Assembly (NCBI RefSeq): GCF_001620365.2
Contig: NZ_LQMT02000019.1
Span: forward strand, 74,912-138,911
Direction of reading: 5' to 3'
Origin: Amycolatopsis keratiniphila subsp. keratiniphila
Lineage (GTDB): Bacteria > Actinomycetota > Actinomycetes > Mycobacteriales > Pseudonocardiaceae
Length of the DNA stretch: 64,000 nt
The translations under genes and the position numbers were made by a program. The notes beneath the pieces were generated by a model, which worked only from the letters and a program-made list of their open reading frames with translations, was not told the DNA's origin and did not search any database. Positions 8,218 to 15,206 of the stretch are shown here, in pieces (the stretch's first letter is position 1; each line of letters opens with the position of its first letter).

Positions 8218-8811
8218 TCACAGTGACCTGGCGAGGCGGAAGCCGACGTCGTCGACCCGGAAGGTCGGGTGGCTGCGCCGCCGCACCGAGGCCCGGCAGC
8301 TCCAGTGCTCGTCGAACCAGCCACCGCCCTTCAGGACCCGGTACTCGCCGTACACCTCGGCGTCGTACACGTCCCAGCACCACTCCCAGACGTTGCCGAG
8401 CATGTCGTGCAGGCCCCACGTGTTGGGAGTCTTCCCGCCGACGTCGTGCCGGGACTCCGCCGAGTTCTCGCGGTACCAGGCGATCTCGTCGAGCGGCCCG
8501 TAGCGGGGACCGGTCGTGCCGGCGCGGCAGGCGTGTTCCCATTCCGCTTCGGTGGGCAGGCGGTAGCCGTTCGCGGACCGGTCCCACGTCGAGGACTCCA
8601 GCTCATAGACGGGAGTCAGCCCCTCACGCGCGGACAGCGTGTTGCAGAAGCGGAGGGCGTCCTGCCAGGAGACGTCGACGAGAGGAAGCGTCCCGGTCTC
8701 CTCCTGGGTGACCGGAACGGGGGCGAGCAGGAAGGACGCGACGTCGACGGTCCAGCTCCGCTGCGTCCGGCGGTCGGTCAGCCTCACCGGGCCCGCCGGG
8801 ACGGTGATCAT
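8218..8811 (-). CDS. FGE-sulfatase/SUMF1-domain protein
   Basis: 197 residues from the ATG at 8811, which overlaps the MFS stop as ATGA; an ATG at 8817 is also possible. The fold of formylglycine-generating enzyme is clear from YRLPTEAEWEHACR, the GNVWEWCWD motif and a C-terminal GGGWFD...RASVRRR. In true FGEs two Cys flank this last loop (GGSFxCxxxxC). Here only the second is present, the first position being Asp, so formylglycine formation is doubtful. Relatives without the pair include EgtB-like oxygenases and binding proteins. Confidence 0.8.
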   Translation of the reverse strand: MITVPAGPVRLTDRRTQRSWTVDVASFLLAPVPVTQEETGTLPLVDVSWQDALRFCNTLSAREGLTPVYELESSTWDRSANGYRLPTEAEWEHACRAGTTGPRYGPLDEIAWYRENSAESRHDVGGKTPNTWGLHDMLGNVWEWCWDVYDAEVYGEYRVLKGGGWFDEHWSCRASVRRRSHPTFRVDDVGFRLARSL

Positions 8812-9965
8812 TTCCATGGTCCGGCCGATGTTACCGAGCCCCGCCACAGCACGAGCGGAAGCGCGACGACGGCGATCGCCGCGCTGATCCAGACGGCGTC
8901 GCGGTAGTCACCGGTCGACTCCGTGACGAAACCGGCGAGCACCGGTCCCACGAACGCGCCGACGTTGAACGCGACCGTCGCGAACGAACCACCCAGGGCC
9001 GGGGCTCCGGGAGCCACGTGCATGACCCGCGCGATGAGCGCGGAACCGCAGCCGAACGACAGTCCACCTTGGACGGTCGCCAGGACGAACAACGCGACCG
9101 GCTGAGTCCCGGTCATGGCCAGCGCCGCCCAGCCGACCGGCAGGGCGCACAACCCGAGGACCAGACCGCGCCGGAGTTCGCCGTTCCCCTTGCGGCCCGC
9201 CACCGTGACACCGAGGAAAGCGCCGACGCCGAACGCCGCCAGCAGGCCGGAAACCGCTTCGGCGGGAAGGTGGGCGACGTCCGTCGCGATGACGGCGAGA
9301 AAGGCGAACGTCGTGAAGGTCGCGCCGTTGACCAGCGCGCCGAGGAGCATCGCCTGCCGCACGGGTGGTGATTTCAGCTCGCACATTTCGCGCTTGATCG
9401 AGACTTCGGACGGACTCGCCGCGCCGGCCGGTGCCGAACGGAACACCAGCACCAGTGCGGGAAGGCAGAGCGCGGCGACCGCCCAGAACGCGGACCGCCA
9501 GCCCGCGAGATCACCGAGAACGGCGCCCGCGGGCACTCCGGCGACACACGACAGCGTGATACCCGACAACAGGATCGCGGTCGCCCGCGCCTGTTTCCCT
9601 TGTGGCGCCAGCGCGACCGCGACCGGCATCGCCACGGCGAGGAAGCCGGCGTTGACCACCGCGGCGACGATCCGGGTGCCGAACAGCACCGGGAAGCTCG
9701 TCGTGACGGCGCCGATGACGTGCACGACGACGAAGGCGGTCAGGAACCCGGCCAACGCTCGCCGTCGAGGCCAGCGCGCGCTGAGCACGGCCATCGCGGG
9801 GGCGCCGAAGATCATTCCGACGGCGTAGGCCGACGTCAGCGCGGCGGCCGCGCCCACCGGGACGGACAGTTCACCGGCGATCCCTGGCACTAGACCGGAG
9901 GCCATGAATTCGGAGGTGCCTTGCGCGAACACGGCAAGGCCGAGGACATAGACGAACAGGGGCAA
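8808..9965 (-). CDS. MFS exporter of the chloramphenicol-resistance (Cmx/CmrA) type
   Basis: 385 residues, about 12 membrane helices. The N-terminus, read from TTG at 9965, is MPLFVYVLGLAVFAQGTSEF; its length and motif match chloramphenicol efflux proteins. GGGAG lies 8 nt upstream of this TTG, while the longer open frame starting at 10055 overlaps the leader region and adds no family sequence. Loop 2-3 carries ARWPRRRAL. It probably exports amphenicols by proton antiport. An upstream leader peptide and hairpin suggest drug-induced attenuation. It is coupled to the FGE-like gene. Confidence 0.82.
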   Translation of the reverse strand: MPLFVYVLGLAVFAQGTSEFMASGLVPGIAGELSVPVGAAAALTSAYAVGMIFGAPAMAVLSARWPRRRALAGFLTAFVVVHVIGAVTTSFPVLFGTRIVAAVVNAGFLAVAMPVAVALAPQGKQARATAILLSGITLSCVAGVPAGAVLGDLAGWRSAFWAVAALCLPALVLVFRSAPAGAASPSEVSIKREMCELKSPPVRQAMLLGALVNGATFTTFAFLAVIATDVAHLPAEAVSGLLAAFGVGAFLGVTVAGRKGNGELRRGLVLGLCALPVGWAALAMTGTQPVALFVLATVQGGLSFGCGSALIARVMHVAPGAPALGGSFATVAFNVGAFVGPVLAGFVTESTGDYRDAVWISAAIAVVALPLVLWRGSVTSAGPWK

Positions 9966-10071
9966 CGGACGACTCCCAAGAGAAAGTGAACAGGAGGAGC
10001 CGTGCGCTGGACAGGAGGAAACCCGGCCGGACGCACGGAACAGCGCTCCGGTCACCGGGAGGCGAGAGGAC

Positions 10072-10143
10072 CTAACGGCAGGAGAGGAAGACTCGCCGCC
10101 GGATGACCGGCGGCGGGGTTCTGTCCGACTCGGGGCTCGTCAC
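10072..10143 (-). CDS. Putative 23-residue attenuation leader peptide for the MFS gene
   Basis: The GTG at 10143 opens a 23-residue frame reading MTSPESDRTPPPVIRRR then VFLSCR. It starts 10 nt after a well-formed -10 box, so it is nearly leaderless. The PPP run and following arginines are sequences at which ribosomes slow down. The coding region spans a 9-bp GC-rich hairpin (10094-10115). This is the arrangement of translation-sensing attenuators upstream of antibiotic-resistance genes. Expression is inferred. Confidence 0.55.
   Translation of the reverse strand: MTSPESDRTPPPVIRRRVFLSCR
10094..10115 (-). promoter_or_regulatory. Attenuator-type hairpin
   Basis: Arms CGCCGCCGG and CCGGCGGCG enclose a 4-nt loop, inside the leader peptide frame and upstream of the MFS start. 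There is no T-run. It could terminate or sequester downstream signals depending on ribosome position. Confidence 0.55.
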
Positions 10144-10153
10144 GAGAGCGCAC

Positions 10154-10182
10154 ACTACACAGACGCCGCGCGAACGGTCCAA
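10154..10182 (-). promoter_or_regulatory. Promoter of the leader-MFS unit
   Basis: On the minus strand TTGGAC (10182-10177) and TGTAGT (10159-10154) are separated by exactly 17 bp. The predicted transcript begins close to the leader GTG. Confidence 0.6.
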
Positions 10183-10306
10183 CGGGTATTGCCGGACACC
10201 GGGAAAACGACGCTCGTTCCGCGTACCGGAACGCTTTCGTTGCCCACTCGAATGAACCCGAGTAATGCGCTCTGACCTGCGTTTTCGTGATTGTTTCGGT
10301 ACTGGG

Positions 10307-10331
10307 AACCGAACTCGGATTCGGTTAACCT
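10307..10331 (+). promoter_or_regulatory. Leaderless promoter with palindromic operator
   Basis: TAACCT (10326-10331) lies 7 nt before the ATG at 10339, a leaderless arrangement. AACCGAA-N6-TTCGGTT (10307-10326) is a perfect dyad that touches the -10 box. A bound protein would block this operon. Confidence 0.45.
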
Positions 10332-10338
10332 CGACTTC

Positions 10339-11418
10339 ATGATTCCCACGGTCGTCTGGGGTACGGGCAACATCGGTCGTGCCTCCATCCGGGCCGTCGA
10401 CGCGCATCCGGCGCTGGAACTCACCGGCGTACTCGTGCACGATCCCGCGAAGGTCGGCCGTGACGCGGCGACGCTCGCGGGGATCGACGGCGAACTGGGT
10501 GTGGCGGCGACCGATGACGTCGAAACGGTTCTGGCGGCCGGTCCGCGGGCGGTGGTGTACGCGGCGTCCGGCGACATCCGGCCCGCCGAAGCGCTGGCCG
10601 ACATCGTCCGCGCGGTCCGGGCCGGGGCGGTGGTGGTGACGCCCGCGCTCTACGCGCTGTACGACCAGCGAAACGCGCCGGACGAACTCCGTGAGCCGGT
10701 GCTCGCGGCGATCGCGGAGGGCGGCGGCTCGCTGTTCGTCTCCGGTGTGGATCCCGGCTGGGGCAACGACATCCTGCCGTTGCTGATCAGCGGGCTCGGC
10801 ACCACCGTGGACGCGGTCCGCTGCCAGGAGATCTTCGACTACTCCACCTACGACCAGCCGGATTCCGTCCGCTATCTGGTCGGGATGGGGCAGCCGATGG
10901 ATTACCAGCCGCCGATGCTGGCCCCGTCGGTACCCACGATGGTGTGGGGCGGGCAGGTGCGGCTCATCGCCCGCGGCCTCGGCGTCGAACTGGACGAGAT
11001 CCGCGAGACGCTCGACCGCCGCCCGCTCGAGGAAACCGTGACCACGCGGGCGATGGGCGAGTTCGAAGCGGGCACGCAGGGCGCCGTCCGGTTCGAAGTG
11101 CAGGGGATCGTGGACGGCGAACCCCGCATCGTCGTCGAGCACGTCACCCGGATCCACGCCTCGTGCGCGCTGGACTGGCCGATGCCGCCCAGCGGCGACG
11201 GGGCGCACAAGGTGATCATCGAAGGCCGTCCCCGCATAGAGGTCTCGGTCGAGGCCACCGACGAGGGCGAGAACCGGTCCGCCGGCGGCAACGCGACCGC
11301 GGTCGGCAGGCTGGTCGGGGCCATCGACTGGCTCGTCGACGCCGAACCGGGCCTCTACGACGCACTCGACGTCCCGTTGCGACCGGCCACCGGCAAGCTC
11401 GGAAGGAGCGCGCGATGA
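10339..11418 (+). CDS. NAD(P)-binding dihydrodipicolinate reductase-like protein
   Basis: 359 residues. The N-terminus VVWGTGNIGRASIRAV is a Rossmann nucleotide-binding motif. The overall layout resembles the dihydrodipicolinate reductase/2,4-diaminopentanoate dehydrogenase-like family, with the SGVDPGWGNDILP segment of the C-terminal domain. It is cytoplasmic. The ATG at 10339 is favoured over an upstream ATG at 10291 because of the leaderless promoter. It overlaps the AhpD-like gene as ATGA, so the two act together. The substrate is unknown. Confidence 0.72.
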   Translation: MIPTVVWGTGNIGRASIRAVDAHPALELTGVLVHDPAKVGRDAATLAGIDGELGVAATDDVETVLAAGPRAVVYAASGDIRPAEALADIVRAVRAGAVVVTPALYALYDQRNAPDELREPVLAAIAEGGGSLFVSGVDPGWGNDILPLLISGLGTTVDAVRCQEIFDYSTYDQPDSVRYLVGMGQPMDYQPPMLAPSVPTMVWGGQVRLIARGLGVELDEIRETLDRRPLEETVTTRAMGEFEAGTQGAVRFEVQGIVDGEPRIVVEHVTRIHASCALDWPMPPSGDGAHKVIIEGRPRIEVSVEATDEGENRSAGGNATAVGRLVGAIDWLVDAEPGLYDALDVPLRPATGKLGRSAR

Positions 11419-11894
11419 ACATCGACATTCCCGAGGGCAAGGACCCGATCGGCTACGTCTGGGGCGAGATGGTGCCCGGGATCGGTGTCGCGGCATCGAA
11501 TCTCTCGCTCGCGGTGTACTCGCACACCACGCTGGGGCTCCGCGAGTTCGAGGCGGCCCGGCTGCGGATCGCGCAGATCAACGGCTGCGTCTTCTGCCTG
11601 GACTGGCGGACCGAACGCGACGGGGTGAAGGTCGAGGAGGAGTTCGCCGACGCGGTGACCGAGTGGCGCACCACCGACGCGTTCGACGAGCGGACCCGGC
11701 TGGCCGCCGAGTACGCCGAACGCTACGCGCTCGACCACCACGGCATCGACGACGATTTCTGGAAGCGGATGGCCGAGCACTACAGTCAGAAGGAGATCGT
11801 CGAACTGAGCATGAGCATCGGTTCGTGGCTCGCCTTCGGACGGCTGAACCACGTCCTGGGCATCGACACCGTCTGCGTTCTTCCGAAGATATGA
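11415..11894 (+). CDS. Carboxymuconolactone decarboxylase/AhpD-like protein
   Basis: 159 residues. The AhpD-fold signature is the segment RIAQINGCVFCLDWRTE, with a CxxC-like pair (CVFC) and downstream acidic/His residues; proteins of this family reduce peroxides or act in aromatic degradation. It starts by ATGA overlap with the reductase and ends at a 12-bp bidirectional terminator. The pairing with a Rossmann reductase suggests a small redox pathway that I cannot identify. Confidence 0.82.
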   Translation: MNIDIPEGKDPIGYVWGEMVPGIGVAASNLSLAVYSHTTLGLREFEAARLRIAQINGCVFCLDWRTERDGVKVEEEFADAVTEWRTTDAFDERTRLAAEYAERYALDHHGIDDDFWKRMAEHYSQKEIVELSMSIGSWLAFGRLNHVLGIDTVCVLPKI

Positions 11895-11895
11895 G

Positions 11896-11925
11896 AATAG
11901 GCCGGGGTGGCGGCCCCGGCCTATT
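11896..11925. terminator. Bidirectional terminator
   Basis: Arms AATAGGCCGGGG and CCCCGGCCTATT with a 6-nt loop. The A/T ends give a T-tract on both strands. It separates the convergent AhpD-like and cholesterol oxidase genes. Confidence 0.85.
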
Positions 11926-11936
11926 TCGGATCGTCG

Positions 11937-13556
11937 TCACAGATCGGTGGCGACGATCTTTTCGATGTTCCTTTCCGCGAGCGCGGTAATGGTGACGAAC
12001 GGGTTCACCGAGGTATTACCCGGAATCAGCGCGCCGTCGATGACATAAAGGCCCGGATAGCCGTGGAGCCTGCCGTAATTGTCGGTCGCCTTGCCGAGCA
12101 CCGCGCCGCCGAGCGGGTGGTAGGTGAGATGGTCGCCCCAGATCTTGTACGCGCCGAAGAGGTCGGTCCGGTAGATCGTGCCCTCCTTGGAGTTGATCTT
12201 GTCGAAGATCGTCTTCGCCATCTCGATCGACGGTTGTTTCCAGGCGGTCTGCCAGTTCAGGTCGACCTTGTTCGCGCTCGGGTTCCAGGAGAACGTCGCG
12301 CGATTGGGGTTCTTGGTGATCGACAGGTAGAACGACGCGTAGGTCTCGATGCCGGTCGGCAGCGGCGCGACCTCGGCGAACGCGCCACCCGCCGCCCAGT
12401 TGTCGATACCCGCGGTGGGGATGGACGACTGCAGCGCGCCGGTGGCGTCCCACATGTGGTTCGCGCGGCCGCACATGACGTTTCCGTTGTCGCCCCAGCC
12501 TTTTCCCACCTCGTTGCCGAGGTTGGGGAGGGCGCCGGTCGCCTTGAGCTTGACCAGCAACTTGCTCGTGCCGACGCTGCCGGCCGCGAAGAACACCTTG
12601 TCCGCGGTGACCGCCTTCGTCGCCGTCACGGTGCCGCTTGTATCGAGTTGCTCCATCGTCACGGTGTAGCCGCCACCGGACGCGGGCGTGACCGACGTGA
12701 CGCGGTGCAGCGCCGAGATCGTCACCCGCCCTGTCGCCTTGATCCGCGGGAGATAGGTCTGCTGCAACGACTTCTTGCCCGCGTTGTTGCCGTAGAGGAT
12801 CTCCCCGGCAAGTGCGGACCTCGGCACCGTGCCAGCCTGTTCCTTCTTCATGTAGTCCCAGTCGTACACGTCCGGGACGAACAGGAACGGGAAACCGGAC
12901 CGCTGCGCGTGTTTCCGGCCGACTCGCGCGTACTGGTAGCACTCGGCGGTCTCGAACCAGTCCGGGTCGATGGTGGCGACGCCGAGGCCGGCGTTGGCGC
13001 GCGGGTAGTAGACGCCGTACATCTCGTCCGCGTCGACCGTGGGCAGGACGGACCCGAAGTTCTCGCGCTTCGGCGTGACGGCCATCCCGCCGTTCACCAG
13101 TGAGCCGCCACCGACACCGCGGCCCTGGTAGACGGTGATGCCGCCGAACTCTTCGGCGTCGAGGATCCCGGTGTGCCGTGGCACGTCCTTGTCGAGCGGG
13201 AAGCCGAGAAAGTTGCTCAGCGGCTGCTTGGTCCTCGTCCGCAGCCAGAAGGAGCGATAGTCGGGCTTGGTGGTGTTGGCGAAGATCTTGCCGTCCGTGC
13301 CCGGGGTGTCCCATGCCATGCCGAGTTCGACGAGGTGGACGTCGACACCGGCTTCGGCGAGCCGCAGCGCGGCGACACAGCCGCCGTATCCGGAACCGAT
13401 GACGAGCGCCGGGATTCGGGCGGCGTCGGCGATCGAACTTTTCGCGGAAGCGGTCCCGCCGAGGGCGGCGGCTCCCAAGATAGAACCAGTTCCAGCAATA
13501 AAGAGGCGGCGGGATAACTGTCCGGAAGCGCTTCTCCGCATGGTTTCGTCGCTCAC
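11937..13556 (-). CDS. choA: Secreted cholesterol oxidase (class I, GMC family)
   Basis: 539 residues. Oxidises cholesterol and isomerises it to cholest-4-en-3-one with non-covalent FAD. A Tat signal (SRRLFIAG, then a hydrophobic stretch to TASA) indicates export in folded form. The FAD-binding motif is VIGSGYGGCVAALRLAEAG; YQGRGVGGGSLVNGGMA follows as in Streptomyces enzymes. The catalytic His/Asn regions are YHPLGGAVLGKAT and GNTSVNPFVTITALAER. The GTG at 13556 is chosen because GAGGAAGA lies just upstream. It has its own unit and ends at the shared terminator. Confidence 0.93.
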   Translation of the reverse strand: MSDETMRRSASGQLSRRLFIAGTGSILGAAALGGTASAKSSIADAARIPALVIGSGYGGCVAALRLAEAGVDVHLVELGMAWDTPGTDGKIFANTTKPDYRSFWLRTRTKQPLSNFLGFPLDKDVPRHTGILDAEEFGGITVYQGRGVGGGSLVNGGMAVTPKRENFGSVLPTVDADEMYGVYYPRANAGLGVATIDPDWFETAECYQYARVGRKHAQRSGFPFLFVPDVYDWDYMKKEQAGTVPRSALAGEILYGNNAGKKSLQQTYLPRIKATGRVTISALHRVTSVTPASGGGYTVTMEQLDTSGTVTATKAVTADKVFFAAGSVGTSKLLVKLKATGALPNLGNEVGKGWGDNGNVMCGRANHMWDATGALQSSIPTAGIDNWAAGGAFAEVAPLPTGIETYASFYLSITKNPNRATFSWNPSANKVDLNWQTAWKQPSIEMAKTIFDKINSKEGTIYRTDLFGAYKIWGDHLTYHPLGGAVLGKATDNYGRLHGYPGLYVIDGALIPGNTSVNPFVTITALAERNIEKIVATDL

Positions 13557-13651
13557 GTGATCTTCCTCACCGTTGAGGGATTTAGAACAAGTTATACCTG
13601 CGTCTATACCGAGTGGCAATAAAGACGGCGGATAGGCCACTATGTACTGCT

Positions 13652-14017
13652 GTGGAGTCCACTCGAGTTGATCGCTGGCTGTGGGCCGTCCGGCTGACCA
13701 AGACGCGTCCGGACGCCGCAGCGGCGTGCCGTGGCGGCCATGTCCGCGTGAACGGCAAACCGGCCAAACCCGCGACCACCGTCGTGGCGGGTGACGAGGT
13801 CCGTGCGCGGGTGCACGACACGACGCGGATCCTGGAAGTGACGCGGGTGATCCAGAAGCGGGTCGGTGCCGCCGACGCGGCCACGTGTTTCATCGACCGG
13901 ACACCGGCGCCGCCGCCCGAGGCCGCCGTGCCGGTCGCGCGGCGGGAGCGGGGCGCGGGGCGTCCGACCAAACGGGAACGCCGCGTGCTCGACCGGTTCC
14001 GTTCAGGAGAGCGCTGA
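13652..14017 (+). CDS. S4-domain RNA-binding protein (Hsp15-like)
   Basis: 121 residues from GTG. The S4 domain covers about residues 4-60 (RVDRWLWAVRLTKTR, then GGHVRVNGKPAKP), followed by a basic C-terminal tail (RRERGAGRPTKRERR). Relatives bind the 50S subunit with trapped peptidyl-tRNA or other structured RNA. The GTG at 13652 matches the family start; an ATG at 13613 would add 13 residues. The last 15 bp overlap the convergent regulator. Confidence 0.82.
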   Translation: MESTRVDRWLWAVRLTKTRPDAAAACRGGHVRVNGKPAKPATTVVAGDEVRARVHDTTRILEVTRVIQKRVGAADAATCFIDRTPAPPPEAAVPVARRERGAGRPTKRERRVLDRFRSGER

Positions 14018-15028
14018 CCCGTTGGCGCACAAGGTGTCACCGAGCGCCGAGCGCGCGGAGAAGACCTCTCGCCCGCTGCGATGCCGGGTGATCAGTCCGT
14101 TGTCGTGCAAGACCTTCAGATGCTGGCTGACCGCGCCGGGCGCCATCGACAGCCGCCTGGGCGCCATCGACAGCCGCCTGCCCAGCGCGGTCGTCGTCAC
14201 ACTCTCGGAGAGTGCCACGAGGACGCGGGCACGGGTCCGTCCGATCAGGGCGTCGAGGGCGCCGGTGGTCGGGATGATGTCGTGTGCCCAGACGGTGGCG
14301 ACCCCGGGAGCGGGGTAGACGAGGATCGGCTGGTACGGCTCGGCCATCACCGCGGTGTCGGGCCAGTGGAAGACGCTGGGGATCAGGATCAGGCCGTCTA
14401 CGCCGAGCGGCCCGCGGCGTTTCCACGCGCGGGTGCGCACTTTCAGGCGCCCGTCGTCCCAGGAGATGTTCGGGTGCAGATCGTTGAACAGCGCCCCAGC
14501 CCCGTCGCGGGCCAGCTGGCGCGAGCGCCGGACGATCTCCGCTTCGAACAGGCCCCGGATCTGCGGCCAGAATCTGGCCAGCGCCGTGTCCCAATAGAGC
14601 CGGAGTTCGTCGGCCGCCCGCGCGACCCCGGCGGCGGGGTCGGCGAGGAACCGCTGCACGACGTCGCTCTCGGCGGCGGGCACCGGGGAGGCTTCCGCGA
14701 CGGCTTCGTCGAGGTCTGCGCGGGCGATCCGGTCGAGCTCGGCGTCGAGGTCGGGGACCGGGCTGGCCGGTGGCGGGGTCAGGAATTCCGCGAAATAGGC
14801 GCCGAGCGGGACCAGTGCGAAGAAGCAGGCGCAGGTCGAGTTCGCGCAGCAGCGCCCGGGATCCTGCAGTAGCCGCAGGCTCGTGATCGCCTCGGAAGCG
14901 GGGGAGAACGCGAACCGCAGCCTGGCGAACTCGCTCGACGGGAAGCCCGCCGCGGTGATCGGCGCGTCGCCGGACTGATACACCGACGGGCTGATCACGG
15001 ACAACGGCAAGGTGGCGGACGAGGGCAC
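14003..15028 (-). CDS. ArsR-like winged-helix regulator (DUF5937 type) with duplicated HTH segment
   Basis: 341 residues. The N-terminal two-thirds resembles the DUF5937-type domain also seen in the gene at 42915; the C-terminal ~80 residues form an ArsR-type winged helix ending VSQHLKVLHDNGLITRHR. Within the helix-turn-helix, RRLSMAP is repeated immediately (RRLSMAPRRLSMAPG) because of a perfect 21-bp tandem duplication at about 14138-14179. The extra seven residues fall between the second helix and the recognition helix. The GTG at 15028 has GGAGG upstream. It is divergent from the polysaccharide-lyase genes. Confidence 0.8.
   Translation of the reverse strand: MPSSATLPLSVISPSVYQSGDAPITAAGFPSSEFARLRFAFSPASEAITSLRLLQDPGRCCANSTCACFFALVPLGAYFAEFLTPPPASPVPDLDAELDRIARADLDEAVAEASPVPAAESDVVQRFLADPAAGVARAADELRLYWDTALARFWPQIRGLFEAEIVRRSRQLARDGAGALFNDLHPNISWDDGRLKVRTRAWKRRGPLGVDGLILIPSVFHWPDTAVMAEPYQPILVYPAPGVATVWAHDIIPTTGALDALIGRTRARVLVALSESVTTTALGRRLSMAPRRLSMAPGAVSQHLKVLHDNGLITRHRSGREVFSARSALGDTLCANGSALS
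14138..14179. repeat. 21-bp perfect tandem duplication inside the HTH
   Basis: The unit beginning GGCGCCATCGACAGC occurs twice head to tail. It is in frame and adds seven residues to the regulator. Being perfect at DNA level, it looks recent, or may be unstable. Confidence 0.9.
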
Positions 15029-15117
15029 CGAAGCGTTCCTCCGCCGTTATCTCGAGGCCTTCCATGCCCACATCTAGACGGTCAGTCGTTCACATACATG
15101 GACGTGATTCACATCCG

Positions 15118-15147
15118 TTGACGGACGCCAGGGACGTGAACTATAAA
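15118..15147 (+). promoter_or_regulatory. Promoter of the CBM2 enzyme operon
   Basis: TTGACG (15118-15123) and TATAAA (15142-15147) are 18 bp apart, upstream of the GTG at 15207. TTCACAT occurs twice 20 bp apart just upstream (near 15089 and 15109), a possible activator or repressor site. Confidence 0.5.
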
Positions 15148-15206
15148 GACGGGGTCCGGGTGTACACGCCGCAACACCTTCCGTCAGTCCGTCACGGAGG
15201 TTTCGG

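Noticed and set aside
9966..10055. N-terminal extension of the MFS exporter to 10055
   Set aside because: Adds Ser/Cys-rich residues not seen in the family, while the TTG at 9965 has a good ribosome site and gives the family N-terminus.
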